Below the pieces are notes generated by a model. The model worked only from the letters and a program-made list of their open reading frames with translations. It had not been told where the DNA came from and made no database searches. Of a DNA stretch of 64,000 nt, positions 8,262 to 17,156 are shown piece by piece (positions within the stretch are counted from its first letter, which is position 1; each line of letters begins with the position of its first letter). The DNA comes from Cellulomonas sp. C5510. Its GTDB lineage: Bacteria > Actinomycetota > Actinomycetes > Actinomycetales > Cellulomonadaceae. The stretch covers positions 3,968,001 to 4,032,000 of the forward strand of contig NZ_CP081862.1 in the NCBI RefSeq assembly GCF_019797765.1. Direction: 5' to 3'. The position numbers and the translations under genes were made by a program.

Positions 8262-8297
8262 GTGCGAGGAACCCGCGACGCCCCGGACCGCCCGTGA
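8262..8297 (+). CDS. Possible 11-codon leader peptide coupled to the Nudix gene
   Basis: Speculative. A -10-like CAGGAT (8249-8254) is followed after 7 bases by GTG at 8262, giving the 11-residue reading frame VRGTRDAPDRP, whose TGA overlaps the GTG of the Nudix gene (GTGA). The Nudix start itself has no Shine-Dalgarno sequence, so translation could enter through this leaderless mini-ORF and restart. Only spacing and overlap support it. Confidence 0.3.
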   Translation: MRGTRDAPDRP

Positions 8298-8776
8298 CCG
8301 CCGCCGCGCGCACCAGCGCCGGCCTGCTGCTGCACCGCCGGGGGCCCGACGACGCGCTCCAGGTGCTCGTCGGGCACACGGGCGGGCCGTTCTGGGCGCG
8401 ACGTCCCCGGTCCTGGACCGTGCCGAAGGGCGAGCCGCTGCCCGGCGAGGACCCGCTCGCGACCGCGCTGCGGGAGTTCGCCGAGGAGGTCGGCCTCCCC
8501 GCGCCCCCGGGGGCCGACGTCGACCTCGGGGAGGTCCGCCAGCGCGCGGGCAAGGTCGTGCGCGTCTGGGCACGCGCCACGGACCTGGACCTCGCCGCCG
8601 CGCGCGGACCGGTCAGCAAGGTCACGGTGGAGTGGCCGCCCCGCAGCGGGCGGGAGGTCACGTTCCCGGAGCTGGACGAGCTGCGCTGGTGCGGCCTCGA
8701 CGAGGCGCGCGGGCTCCTGGTGGAGGCGCAGACCGGGTTCCTCGACCGCCTCGTCGACGTGGTCGCCGAGGGCTGA
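8294..8776 (+). CDS. Nudix hydrolase
   Basis: 160-residue pyrophosphohydrolase of the Nudix fold. The Nudix box is complete at residues 46-68: Gly46, Glu52, then RE at 60-61 and EE at 64-65 followed by VG, which binds the metal and cleaves nucleoside diphosphate-X substrates. The N-terminus (SAGLLLHRRG..LQVLVGH) and the WTVPKGE entry into the box recall the AP4A-hydrolase-like branch; the substrate is not defined. The GTG at 8294 is chosen because upstream in-frame sequence overlaps the regulator gene. There is no ribosome binding site. Confidence 0.85.
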   Translation: MTAAARTSAGLLLHRRGPDDALQVLVGHTGGPFWARRPRSWTVPKGEPLPGEDPLATALREFAEEVGLPAPPGADVDLGEVRQRAGKVVRVWARATDLDLAAARGPVSKVTVEWPPRSGREVTFPELDELRWCGLDEARGLLVEAQTGFLDRLVDVVAEG

Positions 8777-8834
8777 CGCCGGGCTGCCCGGCCCCGCCCG
8801 GGGCGTGTCGGTGGTCGGTCGTACGGTGCTCCGC

Positions 8835-9056
8835 ATGAGCAGCCGGCCGATCGACCACGACCGCCTGACCGAGGTCAGCGCGCGCTACTTCGCCGCGCGG
8901 CCGCCCCGCACCGCGGCGGAGCGGGTCGAGCACCAGCGGCTCGAGGTCGAGATGATCGAGGCGATGGGCCTGACCCGCGACGAGTTCGACCGCATGACGG
9001 CCGTCTACCGCGCACGGACGTCGCTGCCGGACCGCACCCGGCGCCGCGCGAGCTGA
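8835..9056 (+). CDS. Small hypothetical protein
   Basis: 73-residue hydrophilic, charged, probably helical protein of unknown function, beginning MSSRPIDHDRLTEVSARYFAARPP and ending in a basic RTRRRAS tail. The start is supported by a -10-like TACGGT (8822-8827) ending 7 bases before the ATG, consistent with a leaderless transcript; there is no ribosome binding site. No domain is recognised. It converges with the amidase gene 4 bases downstream. Confidence 0.6.
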   Translation: MSSRPIDHDRLTEVSARYFAARPPRTAAERVEHQRLEVEMIEAMGLTRDEFDRMTAVYRARTSLPDRTRRRAS

Positions 9057-9060
9057 CCGG

Positions 9061-10536
9061 TCACCAGGCGGGCGGGCGGCGGTCCGGCCAGCGCAGCCGC
9101 TCCTCGAGCTGCGCCGCGAGCGCCAGCAGCACGTGCTCGCTCCCGGGGCGGCCCGCGAGCTGCACGCCCATCGGCAGTCCCGCAGGCGCCGCGGCGTCGG
9201 GCTCGGTCCACCGCACCGGGACGGTGACCGCGGGGAGCCCCGCCACGTTGAGCATCGAGGTGTACGGCGTGTACGCGCACTGCTGCGCGAAGCTCCGCTC
9301 CGGGTCCTCTGCGTCGTACCAGCCGAGCGGCCGCGGGGTCATCGCCATCGCCGGCAGCAGCACCGCGTCGTAGCGCTCGACGCGCGCCACCATCGTGCGC
9401 TCGAACCGCGCGAGGTCCGTCAGCGCCTGCGCGAGCGCCCGCGCCGGCAGCGCCCGGCCCTGCTCCACCAGCCAGCGGCTCAGGGGCTCCAGCAGCGCGA
9501 GCCGCTCCGGGTCGTCGAGCGGCACCGCGGACGCGCCGGCCATCCACAGCGCGCGGAACGCGGGCGCGTAGCGCGGGTCGGGGTCCCAGCGTCCGGTGTC
9601 CTCGACGTCGTGCCCGAGCCCGCCCAGCGCCGTGACGGCGTCGTGCAGCGCGGCCAGCGCCTCGGGTCCCGGCGCCACGTCGTACGCGTCCTGCCACGCG
9701 CTGAACGTGCTGACGCCCACCCGGAACGTCGACCGCCCGTCCGGCGTCGCGCCGTCCACCGCCGCCGCGAGGTACGACCCGGCCGGGCCCGCAGCGGTCC
9801 GCAGCGTGCGCGGGTGCGGCACCGTCCCGTCGGCGTCCCGCGGCAGCAGGCCCTCCAGCAGCAGCGCCGCGTCCGCCGTGGTCCGGGCGATCGGCCCGTG
9901 CACCACCAGCCCGCCCAGCGACTCCACCCCGCCGCCCGCCGGCAGCAGGCCCCGCGTCGGCTTGAGCCCCACCAGCCCGCACGCCGCCGCGGGGATCCGG
10001 ATCGACCCGCCGCCGTCCGAGCCGGGCGCCACGGGCAGCAGGCCCGCCGCGACCGCCACCGCAGCGCCGCCGCTGGACCCGCCGGCGCTGCGCCCGGGGT
10101 CCCACGGGTTCCGGGCGGGCGGCCCGGTCAGCGGCTCGGTGGTGGCCGGGAACCCGAGCTCGGGCGCCGCGGTCTTCCCGATCGACACCGCGCCGGCGGC
10201 GTCCAGCACCTGGGCGACGTCACCGCTCACCTCGGGGACGTACCGGTGCTCACCGGCCCACGCCCGGGACCCGAACCCCGTCGGCACCCCCGCGCGGTCC
10301 CCCAGGTCCTTGTCCGCCAGCGGCAGGCCCCACAGCACCGCACCCGCCGCCGGCCCGTCCGCCGCGAGCGCCGACGCGCGCGCCCGCGCGGCGTCCGGGG
10401 TGATCGTCGCGAACGCTCCCAGGTCGCTCGCCGCGGCCCGCGCCAGGAAGTGGTCGACGACCGCCACCGGGTCGAGGTCGCCGGCGCGCAGGCCGTCACG
10501 CAGGTCGAGGGCGGTCCGGTCGTGCAGCGCGGTCAC
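9061..10536 (-). CDS. Amidase signature family protein
   Basis: 491-residue amide hydrolase of the amidase-signature family. The Ser-cisSer-Lys triad is visible: Lys76 in PLADKDLG, cis-Ser154 in [10 protein letters not shown] and nucleophile Ser178 in [14 protein letters not shown] family member of this length without a signal peptide would act in the cytoplasm. The GTG start at 10536 has no ribosome binding site but is preceded by TACGCT (10548-10543, minus strand) with a 6-base gap, which fits leaderless expression. The gene stands alone between unrelated neighbours. The substrate is unknown; it is not the GatA subunit, because no gatB or gatC lies nearby. Confidence 0.87.
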   Translation of the reverse strand: MTALHDRTALDLRDGLRAGDLDPVAVVDHFLARAAASDLGAFATITPDAARARASALAADGPAAGAVLWGLPLADKDLGDRAGVPTGFGSRAWAGEHRYVPEVSGDVAQVLDAAGAVSIGKTAAPELGFPATTEPLTGPPARNPWDPGRSAGGSSGGAAVAVAAGLLPVAPGSDGGGSIRIPAAACGLVGLKPTRGLLPAGGGVESLGGLVVHGPIARTTADAALLLEGLLPRDADGTVPHPRTLRTAAGPAGSYLAAAVDGATPDGRSTFRVGVSTFSAWQDAYDVAPGPEALAALHDAVTALGGLGHDVEDTGRWDPDPRYAPAFRALWMAGASAVPLDDPERLALLEPLSRWLVEQGRALPARALAQALTDLARFERTMVARVERYDAVLLPAMAMTPRPLGWYDAEDPERSFAQQCAYTPYTSMLNVAGLPAVTVPVRWTEPDAAAPAGLPMGVQLAGRPGSEHVLLALAAQLEERLRWPDRRPPAW

Positions 10537-10542
10537 CCGGCC

Positions 10543-10548
10543 AGCGTA
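10543..10548 (-). promoter_or_regulatory. Putative -10 element of the amidase gene (leaderless)
   Basis: TACGCT on the minus strand, 6 bases before the GTG start, with no Shine-Dalgarno sequence. The same intergenic stretch (10537-10689) also holds a perfect 10-bp stem-loop (10590-10599 against 10606-10615), whose role is unclear because both neighbouring genes point away from it. Confidence 0.45.
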
Positions 10549-10689
10549 GGCGCGGGCGCCGGCGACGACGCCTGCCGCGCACCCCGGTCGCGGGGGCGGG
10601 CGCGTCCGCCCCCGCGCAGGCCGCGGGGACGGGCCAGAGTGGGAGACGGACGACGCACCCGGGCGCACCGGGTGGGAGAGGAGCCCGAC

Positions 10690-11085
10690 GTGGACCACCG
10701 CACGGCCGTCGCGCGCGTGCGCGCCGATCTCGTCACGGCCGCCGTCGACCCGCCGCGGCTCGAGGTGGTGGTGCTCGACGACGGGACCCTCGCGGCGGAC
10801 CCGGCGTGGCGCGCGTGGATCCCGGCCGACCAGGACGGGCCCGTCCGCGTGCTCCGCCTGGCGGAGAACCTCACGGCTCTCGACGCGGGCGACGAGGAGG
10901 AGCTGTGCGTGCAGGTCGCGGAGCTCGTGCAGCAGCACGTCGTCGACCTCACGCGGCGTCCGTGGCCGACCGCCGGCCCCCTCGGCGTCGTCCTCACGCC
11001 GGTGCTCGACGGTGGCGGCCGTGCCGTGTGGGCGGGGCGCGGCGTGCCGTCCCGGCCGGTCGGCGGGCTCGCCCCGGGTGTCTGA
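10690..11085 (+). CDS. Hypothetical protein
   Basis: 131-residue soluble protein without a recognised domain. It begins [32 protein letters not shown] and alternates predicted strands and helices. AGAGGAG lies 6 bases before the GTG start, a good ribosome binding site. It lies 66 bases before the esterase gene in the same orientation but probably is not part of the xylan locus, as an intervening -10-like TATCGT (11108-11113) suggests a separate promoter for the esterase. Confidence 0.7.
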   Translation: MDHRTAVARVRADLVTAAVDPPRLEVVVLDDGTLAADPAWRAWIPADQDGPVRVLRLAENLTALDAGDEEELCVQVAELVQQHVVDLTRRPWPTAGPLGVVLTPVLDGGGRAVWAGRGVPSRPVGGLAPGV

Positions 11086-11151
11086 CCTGGACCGTCACCC
11101 GCGCACCGATATCGTTCTCCCGTCCGTGACGTCGCCGATGACGGGAGTGCC

Positions 11152-12114
11152 GTGTACCTGGACCTGGCCGAGCCGCAGCTGTGGGAGCACGTGTCCACGC
11201 TGGTGGACCCGGAGGACTTCGACGTGTTCTGGGCGGGCACGCTCGCCGAGAGCCGCGGGCGCGGCGCCGCGACGACGGTGGAGCCGGTGGCGACGCCGCT
11301 GACGACGGTCGAGCTGCACGACGTCACGTTCCCGGGCTTCGCGGGCGACCCGGTGCGGGCGTGGTACCGCCGCCCCGCCGGGGTGGACGGCCCGCTGCCG
11401 GTGGTCGTGCAGTACGTCGGCTACGGCGGCGGCCGCGGCGAGGTCACCGAGAACCTGCTGTGGGCCTCCGCGGGCTTCGCGCACCTGTACGTCGACACCC
11501 GCGGGCAGGGCGCCGGCTGGAGCCGCGGCGCGACGCCGGACCCCTGGGGCACGGGCCCGCAGGTGCCGGGCGTGATGACGCGCGGCATCGAGGACCCGGC
11601 CACGTACTACTACCGCCGGCTGTTCACCGACGCGGTGCTCGCCGTGGACGCCGCCCGCGCCCTTCCGGGCGTCGATCCCGACCGGGTCGCGGTGGTGGGC
11701 GGCAGCCAGGGCGGCGCGATGGCGCTCGCGGCGGGCGCGCTGGCGGACGGCGTGGGCGCGGTCGTCGCGAACGTGCCGTTCCTGTGCGACATCGCGCGGG
11801 CGATCGGCATCACCGACGCCAAGCCGTTCTCGGAGGTCGTCGAGTACCTCGCGATCCACCGGGACGCCGCCGAGCAGGTGCTGCGCACGCTGTCCTACGT
11901 GGACGGCGTCGCGATGGCCCGCCGGGGCACCGCCCCCGCGCGGTTCTCGGTGGGCCTGATGGACCCCGTGGTGCCGCCGTCGACCGTCGTGGCGGCGCAC
12001 CGCGAGTGGCGGGGCCCGAAGGACCTGCGGGTCTGGCGCTACAACGGGCACGAGTCCGGGGGGCCGCAGGAGGACCTGGAGGCCGTCGAGTTCGTCCGGG
12101 CGACACTGGGCTGA
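11152..12114 (+). CDS. Carbohydrate esterase family 7 acetylxylan esterase / cephalosporin-C deacetylase
   Basis: 320-residue alpha/beta hydrolase of family CE7, which removes acetyl groups from xylo-oligosaccharides and also from cephalosporin C. The catalytic triad is visible as Ser185 in GGSQGG, Asp271 in GLMDPVVPPS and His300 in NGHESGG; the family RGQG motif is at 117-120. No signal peptide is present, so it acts inside the cell, as expected for CE7. GGGAG lies just before the GTG start. It converges with the GH43-GH3-importer operon, and its job is probably to deacetylate imported oligosaccharides before the glycosidases act. Confidence 0.93.
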   Translation: MYLDLAEPQLWEHVSTLVDPEDFDVFWAGTLAESRGRGAATTVEPVATPLTTVELHDVTFPGFAGDPVRAWYRRPAGVDGPLPVVVQYVGYGGGRGEVTENLLWASAGFAHLYVDTRGQGAGWSRGATPDPWGTGPQVPGVMTRGIEDPATYYYRRLFTDAVLAVDAARALPGVDPDRVAVVGGSQGGAMALAAGALADGVGAVVANVPFLCDIARAIGITDAKPFSEVVEYLAIHRDAAEQVLRTLSYVDGVAMARRGTAPARFSVGLMDPVVPPSTVVAAHREWRGPKDLRVWRYNGHESGGPQEDLEAVEFVRATLG

Positions 12115-12119
12115 GACAC

Positions 12120-12153
12120 GAGGCGCGGCGCCCCGACCGGGACGCCGCGCCTC
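12120..12153. terminator. Bidirectional terminator between CE7 and GH43 genes
   Basis: Perfect 11-bp inverted repeat (12120-12130 against 12143-12153) around a 12-base loop in the 58-bp gap between convergent genes. Position and symmetry fit a shared intrinsic terminator. Confidence 0.75.
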
Positions 12154-12172
12154 TGCCGTCGTGCGGCGGCTG

Positions 12173-13747
12173 CTACCGCGGGTGGTCGAGCAGCACCTCG
12201 CGGACCCGCACCACCGACGTCGTCGGCCGGCCGGCGCTCGTCGCGTGCACCCCGAGCCACACGCCGAGGAACCCGCCGGTGGTGACCGAGTCGAGCCACC
12301 GGGCGTCGGCGTGCCCGACGAGCACGGGCTCGGCGTCGCCGAGACCCGCGTGCAGCGCGTAGTCCGTGCCCCGGGCGCGCAGCAGCAGCGTGACGGGCGC
12401 GTCCGCCGGGCCGGTGAGGGTCGCGGCGCCCAGCTCCGTCTCGTCCTCACCCGCACGGTGCACGAGCACGGCCCGCCGCGAGCCGTCCGGCTGCGCGGCG
12501 CCGACCGACAGCCGGACGTGGTGCCGCTCGGACTGCCGCGCCGCGAGGCCGGCCTCCTCGCCCTCGGCCAGGTCCGCCTCGAGCGTCACGCGCAGGTCGA
12601 GGTCGGTGCGCTGCTGGCGCAGACCCAGGAACGCCGGCACCTCCACGTCGCCCAGCCCCGCCGGGCGCACGGGCAGGACCCACGCGTCGCCGTCGGCGGT
12701 GGCGACCTCGGACGGCAGGGCGCGCACCGCGGTCCACCGCAGGTCACCGGCCGGGACGGGTCCGGGGGCGGCGGCCTGGACGGCGCCGGGGTGCCACGCG
12801 CCGGCACCCGCCACCTCGACGTGGTCCGGGACGCGGCCCAGCCCCGGCGCGAACACCGGCCAGCCGTCCTCCCACGTCACGGGCACCAGGAACGTCTCCC
12901 GCCCGAGCGGGTAGTGGTAGCCGCCGTAGGTCCGCATCGCGAGCGCGACCGCCCACCACGTCCCGTCGGTCGCCTCCAGCAGGTCCGCGTGCCCGACGCC
13001 GACGACGTCCGTGCCGCGCCCCAGGTGCCGGTGCGTGAGGACCGGGTTGCCCCGGTTCCCGGTGTACGGGCCGGTCACGTGGTCGGCGCGCGCGACGCTG
13101 ACGGCGTGGTGGAACTCGGTGCCGCCCTCCGCCGCGAGCAGGTAGTAGCGGTCGCCCACCCGGTACAGGTGCGGCCCCTCGGCCCAGACGGCACCGCGCA
13201 CGGCCCCGGACCACACGACGTGCTCCGGGCCGGTCAGGCGCAGCGTCTCCGTGTCGAGCTCGCGCACCCAGACCTCGGTCTGGTCGTGCCACTCGGGCTC
13301 CCGCGCCAGGCGGGTGCCGTGCACCCAGACGCGGCCGTCGTCGTCGAACAGGATCGACGGGTCGATGCCGTCCTCGTCCAGCCACACCGGGTCGGACCAC
13401 GGCCCGGCCGGGTCGGCGGCGGTCACGAGGAAGTTGCCGCGGCCGGGCTCCCGGCCGGCGGCCGCCTGGTCCACGAGCGTGCAGATGACCCAGAACCGGC
13501 CGTCGTGGTGCCGGATCGTCGGGGCGTACAGGCCGGACGAGGACGCCAGACCGGTGTAGTCGAGCTGCCCGGGGCGGTCGACGACGTGCCCGATCTGCTC
13601 CCAGCTCGCGAGGTCGCGGCTGTGGAACACCGGCAGACCCGGGAGGTACTCGAAGGTCGACGTGACGAGGTAGTAGTCGTCCCCGACCCGGCAGACCGAC
13701 GGGTCCGGGTAGCAGCCGGGCAGCAGCGGGTTGGGGACGGTGGTCAC
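12173..13747 (-). CDS. Glycoside hydrolase family 43 beta-xylosidase / alpha-L-arabinofuranosidase
   Basis: 524-residue GH43 enzyme: five-bladed propeller domain (about 1-310) followed by a C-terminal beta-sandwich module (about 330-524) of the kind that shapes the active site in xylosidases. The three acidic residues are Asp15 (base, YPDPS), Asp129 (GIDPS) and Glu190 (WAEGPH, acid). There is no signal peptide, so it would hydrolyse imported xylo- or arabinoxylo-oligosaccharides in the cytoplasm. The GTG start overlaps the TGA of the GH3 gene (GTGA). Whether xylosidase or arabinofuranosidase activity dominates cannot be decided from sequence. Confidence 0.92.
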   Translation of the reverse strand: MTTVPNPLLPGCYPDPSVCRVGDDYYLVTSTFEYLPGLPVFHSRDLASWEQIGHVVDRPGQLDYTGLASSSGLYAPTIRHHDGRFWVICTLVDQAAAGREPGRGNFLVTAADPAGPWSDPVWLDEDGIDPSILFDDDGRVWVHGTRLAREPEWHDQTEVWVRELDTETLRLTGPEHVVWSGAVRGAVWAEGPHLYRVGDRYYLLAAEGGTEFHHAVSVARADHVTGPYTGNRGNPVLTHRHLGRGTDVVGVGHADLLEATDGTWWAVALAMRTYGGYHYPLGRETFLVPVTWEDGWPVFAPGLGRVPDHVEVAGAGAWHPGAVQAAAPGPVPAGDLRWTAVRALPSEVATADGDAWVLPVRPAGLGDVEVPAFLGLRQQRTDLDLRVTLEADLAEGEEAGLAARQSERHHVRLSVGAAQPDGSRRAVLVHRAGEDETELGAATLTGPADAPVTLLLRARGTDYALHAGLGDAEPVLVGHADARWLDSVTTGGFLGVWLGVHATSAGRPTTSVVRVREVLLDHPR

Positions 13748-16182
13748 GGCGCGGTGACCTTGACCTCGACCACGCGCTGGTCGGCGCCCGTCACCTCGTG
13801 GACCCCGCCGGTGACCACGACGGTGCGCCGCGGCGTCGCGGTGCCGGGCAGCGCGCGCTCCTCGCGGCCGCGGCTGTTGCTGATCGCCCCGCCCGTGGTG
13901 TCACCGAGCGCGTCGTGCGCGGACGCGTGGGCGTGCGACGCGACCCACACCTCGACGTCGCCGGGCTCGACCACCCGCACCAGCCGGCGGTCGGTGAACG
14001 CCAGACGCGTGGTCGGGACGCGGAACGTGATCCGGCGGGACTCGCCGGGCTCCAGGTCCACCCGGCCGTAGCCGAGCAGCTGCACGACGGGTCGGACCAG
14101 CGAGGCGTGCACGTCGCGCCCGTAGAGCTGGACGGTCTCCGTGCCCGCGACGTCCCCGGTGTTCGTCACCGTGACCGCGGCCTCGAACGACCCGGCCGAG
14201 TCCACCGTGGCGTCCACGGCCAGGTCCGAGTACGCGAAGGTCGTGTACGCGAGGCCGAAGCCGAACGGCCGCACCGGGGTCGGGTCGGTCGACGTGACGT
14301 CGGAGGGCCCGCCGAGCACCGGGTGCAGGTAGCGGTACGGCTGGGCACCGGCCGCGCGCGGCAGCGAGACCGGCAGCCGGCCGGACGGGTTCACGGCACC
14401 GGTCAGCACGTCGGCGATCGCGTCGCCACCGCCCTCGCCCGGGAAGAACGCCTGCACGACCGCGGCGGGTCGCGGGCCGGTGCCGTCGAGGGCCCAGCCG
14501 ATCGCGTACGGGCGTCCGGTGAGCAGCACCATGACGACGGGCGTGCCGGTGGCGACCAGGTCGGCGACCAGGGCCCGCTGCACGCCGGGCAGCTCGAGCG
14601 ACTCGACGTCGTTGCCCTCGCCGACCGTGCCGCGCCCGAACAGGCCCGCCTGGTCGCCGACGACGACCACGGCCACGTCGGCGTCCGCGACAGCGGCGAC
14701 CGCCTCCGCGAAGCCGGACCGGTCGTCGCCCTCGACGGTGCAGCCCTCGGCGGTCACCACGGAGGTGCCCTCCGGCAGCGCGGCCAGCAGCGCGTCCTGG
14801 ACGCTGCGGATCTCGAACCCGACCGGCAGCCCCGGGTGGTGCGCGAGCACGTGGTTCGCGAACGAGTAGCAGCCCATGAGCGCCTCGGCCCGGTCGGCGT
14901 TCGGGCCGACGACGGCGACACGCGCCGGCCGGGCCAGCGGCAGCACGCCGTCGTTGCTCAGCAGGACCACGGACTCCTCCGCGAGCCGCCGGGCCAGCGC
15001 CCGCTGCCGCGGGGAGTCCAGGTCGATGTCGGCCGGGGGCTCGTCCTCGAACGCGTCGGGGTCGAGCAGCCCGAGCTCCTCCTTCTGGGCGAGCGCACGC
15101 AGCACCGCGCGGTCCACGACCGCCTCGTCCACCTCGCCGGCGCGGATCCGGTCCGCGAGCTCGAGGTACGCGTCGCCGGTGGGCAGCTCGATGTCGATGC
15201 CGGCCTCGAGCGCCAGCGCGGCCGCCTCACCGCGGTCGGCCGCGATCCGGTGCATCACCTCGAGGAACGCCACGGCGAAGTAGTCGGCGACCACGACGCC
15301 GTCGAAGCCCCACTCCTCGCGCAGCACCTGCGTCAGGTACTCGGAGCTCGCCGCGAGCGGGACGCCGTCGATGTCGACGTAGGCGTTCATCACCGAGCGC
15401 GCGCCGCCGTCGCGGACCGCCATCTCGAACGGCGGCAGGTAGACGTCCGCGATCTCGCGGGGGCCGGCCTCGACCGGCGCGTGGTTCCGCCCCGCCGTGG
15501 AGGCGGAGTAGCCCACGAAGTGCTTGAGCGTCGCGTGGACGCCGGCCTCCTGGAGGCCGCGGACGTACGCGGTGCCGACGGTGCCCACCAGGTACGGGTC
15601 CTCGCCGATGCACTCGTCGACGCGGCCCCAGCGCGGGTCGCCGACGACGTCGAGCACGGGCGCGAGGCCCTGGTGGATGCCGAGCTCGCGCATCGAGTCA
15701 CCGATCGCGCGGGCGGCCTCCTGCACCAGGTCCGGGTCGAACGACGCACCCCAGGCGAGCGGCGTCGGGTAGGTGGCGGCCTTCCAGGCGGCGAGCCCGG
15801 TGAGGCACTCCTCGTGGACCAGCGCGGGGATGCCGAGCCGCGTCTCGCGCTTGAGGCGGCGCTGCTCGGCCCACAGCCAGGCGGCGCGCTCGGCCGGCTC
15901 CACCGGGCGGGTGCCGTAGACGCGGGTGTAGTGACCCAGGCCGTGCCGGGTGATCTCGGGGAGCTCCCCGGAGTCCTTCTGGCCGGCGGCCATCTCGGAC
16001 TGCATCGGCGCGACGGTGCCGTTCTGGTCGAGCCAGTAGCCGACGAGCTGGGCGAGCTTCTCCTCCAGCGTCATCCGGGCGTGCAGGTCGCGTACGCGGT
16101 CCGAGACGACGGGCCAGGCGGGCAGGGCGGGGAACGACGGGGCCACGCGTCCTGCGGGGCGGTCGGCGATGTGGTCGGACAC
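13744..16182 (-). CDS. Glycoside hydrolase family 3 beta-xylosidase / beta-glucosidase
   Basis: 812-residue GH3 enzyme with N-terminal TIM-barrel domain, second alpha/beta domain and C-terminal fibronectin-III-like domain. The substrate pocket signature includes HEECLTG (123-129), KHFVGYSA (220-227) and the nucleophile Asp300 in GFDGVVVADY (the family usually has SD here). A plausible acid/base is Glu522 in GEGND. No signal peptide is seen. The GTG start has AGGAG 9 bases upstream. The context (CE7, GH43, importer, LacI) favours xylo-oligosaccharides over cellobiose. Confidence 0.92.
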   Translation of the reverse strand: MSDHIADRPAGRVAPSFPALPAWPVVSDRVRDLHARMTLEEKLAQLVGYWLDQNGTVAPMQSEMAAGQKDSGELPEITRHGLGHYTRVYGTRPVEPAERAAWLWAEQRRLKRETRLGIPALVHEECLTGLAAWKAATYPTPLAWGASFDPDLVQEAARAIGDSMRELGIHQGLAPVLDVVGDPRWGRVDECIGEDPYLVGTVGTAYVRGLQEAGVHATLKHFVGYSASTAGRNHAPVEAGPREIADVYLPPFEMAVRDGGARSVMNAYVDIDGVPLAASSEYLTQVLREEWGFDGVVVADYFAVAFLEVMHRIAADRGEAAALALEAGIDIELPTGDAYLELADRIRAGEVDEAVVDRAVLRALAQKEELGLLDPDAFEDEPPADIDLDSPRQRALARRLAEESVVLLSNDGVLPLARPARVAVVGPNADRAEALMGCYSFANHVLAHHPGLPVGFEIRSVQDALLAALPEGTSVVTAEGCTVEGDDRSGFAEAVAAVADADVAVVVVGDQAGLFGRGTVGEGNDVESLELPGVQRALVADLVATGTPVVMVLLTGRPYAIGWALDGTGPRPAAVVQAFFPGEGGGDAIADVLTGAVNPSGRLPVSLPRAAGAQPYRYLHPVLGGPSDVTSTDPTPVRPFGFGLAYTTFAYSDLAVDATVDSAGSFEAAVTVTNTGDVAGTETVQLYGRDVHASLVRPVVQLLGYGRVDLEPGESRRITFRVPTTRLAFTDRRLVRVVEPGDVEVWVASHAHASAHDALGDTTGGAISNSRGREERALPGTATPRRTVVVTGGVHEVTGADQRVVEVKVTAP

Positions 16183-16225
16183 GCGGAGGTGCTCCTAGAG
16201 AGAAGGACGTGCGAGGGGGGCGGGC

Positions 16226-16263
16226 CCGGCGCCCCGGCAGCCGTGCAGCCGCCGGGGCGCCGG
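16226..16263 (-). other. Intercistronic stem-loop between permease and GH3 genes
   Basis: Perfect 13-bp inverted repeat (16226-16238 against 16251-16263) beginning 5 bases after the permease stop. It resembles the hairpin in the other sugar operon and could uncouple importer and hydrolase expression by attenuation or by protecting the upstream mRNA end. Confidence 0.6.
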
Positions 16264-16268
16264 TGGCC

Positions 16269-17156
16269 TCAGCCCTTGACGGCGCCGGTGAGCCCGCCGA
16301 CGATCCGCCGCTCGAACAGCGAGAAGAAGATCAGCGCGGGGATCATCGACAGCGACGTGAACGCCAGCACCCGGGCGGTGTCGACGGAGTACTGCGAGGC
16401 GAACGACTGCACACCCAGCGGCAGGGTGTACATGGACTCGTCGTTCAGGATGAACAGCGGCAGCATGTAGCTGTTCCAGCTCGCGATGAACGCGAGGATG
16501 CCGACGGTGACGACGCCCGGCACGGACAGCGGGACCACCATCCGGAAGAAGAACCCGAGTCGGCTCGCGCCGTCGATGGCGGCGGCCTCCTCGAGCTCCT
16601 TCGGGATCGCCCGCAGGAACGGCACCAGGATGATGATCGTCGTCGGCAGCGCGAAGGCGATCTGCGGCAGGATGATGCCGGCCAGGCTGTTCATGAGGCC
16701 GAGGCTCTTGATCATGATGTACAGCGGCGTGATGGCCACCGTCATCGGGAACATGAGGCCCGCGGCGAACAGCGAGTACATCGCACCGCGCCCGAGGAAG
16801 TCGTACCGGGCGAGGACGAAGCTGGCCATCACCCCGAGCACGACGACGCCGATGGTGGTCACGATCGCGGTGATCGCGGAGTTGCCGGCCTGCTGCCAGA
16901 ACAGCGAGCTGCTCAGCACGTCGACGTAGTTGCCGAACTCCCACGTCGAGGGGAAGCCCGACGGGTCCTGCGTGATCTGGGAGTTCGTCCGCAGGCCACC
17001 CAGGATGATGTAGAGCACCGGGGCGATGCACACCCCGACCAGGGCCCACGCGACGACGTAGACCATCGGGTTGACGCGGTCCAGCGACTTCCCGCGGCGC
17101 CGCGGGGCGGGGCCGGGAGCGGCGACGGGCGGCGCCTGCACGGCGGTGGCGGCCAT
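16269..17156 (-). CDS. Carbohydrate ABC transporter permease (MalG type)
   Basis: 295-residue CUT1 permease with six hydrophobic segments, the coupling loop ELEEAAAIDGASRLGFFFRMVVP and the usual GGLTGAVKG tail. The start is taken as the ATG at 17156, which overlaps the upstream TGA (TGATG) and has AGGAAG a few bases ahead; a GTG one codon earlier is possible. It forms the xylo-oligosaccharide importer with the next two genes upstream. No ATPase gene is present, as in the first sugar locus. Confidence 0.92.
   Translation of the reverse strand: MAATAVQAPPVAAPGPAPRRRGKSLDRVNPMVYVVAWALVGVCIAPVLYIILGGLRTNSQITQDPSGFPSTWEFGNYVDVLSSSLFWQQAGNSAITAIVTTIGVVVLGVMASFVLARYDFLGRGAMYSLFAAGLMFPMTVAITPLYIMIKSLGLMNSLAGIILPQIAFALPTTIIILVPFLRAIPKELEEAAAIDGASRLGFFFRMVVPLSVPGVVTVGILAFIASWNSYMLPLFILNDESMYTLPLGVQSFASQYSVDTARVLAFTSLSMIPALIFFSLFERRIVGGLTGAVKG

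Noticed and set aside
10590..10615. Perfect 10-bp stem-loop as terminator
   Set aside because: Both flanking genes point away from it, so no transcript would normally end here; mentioned only with the promoter region.
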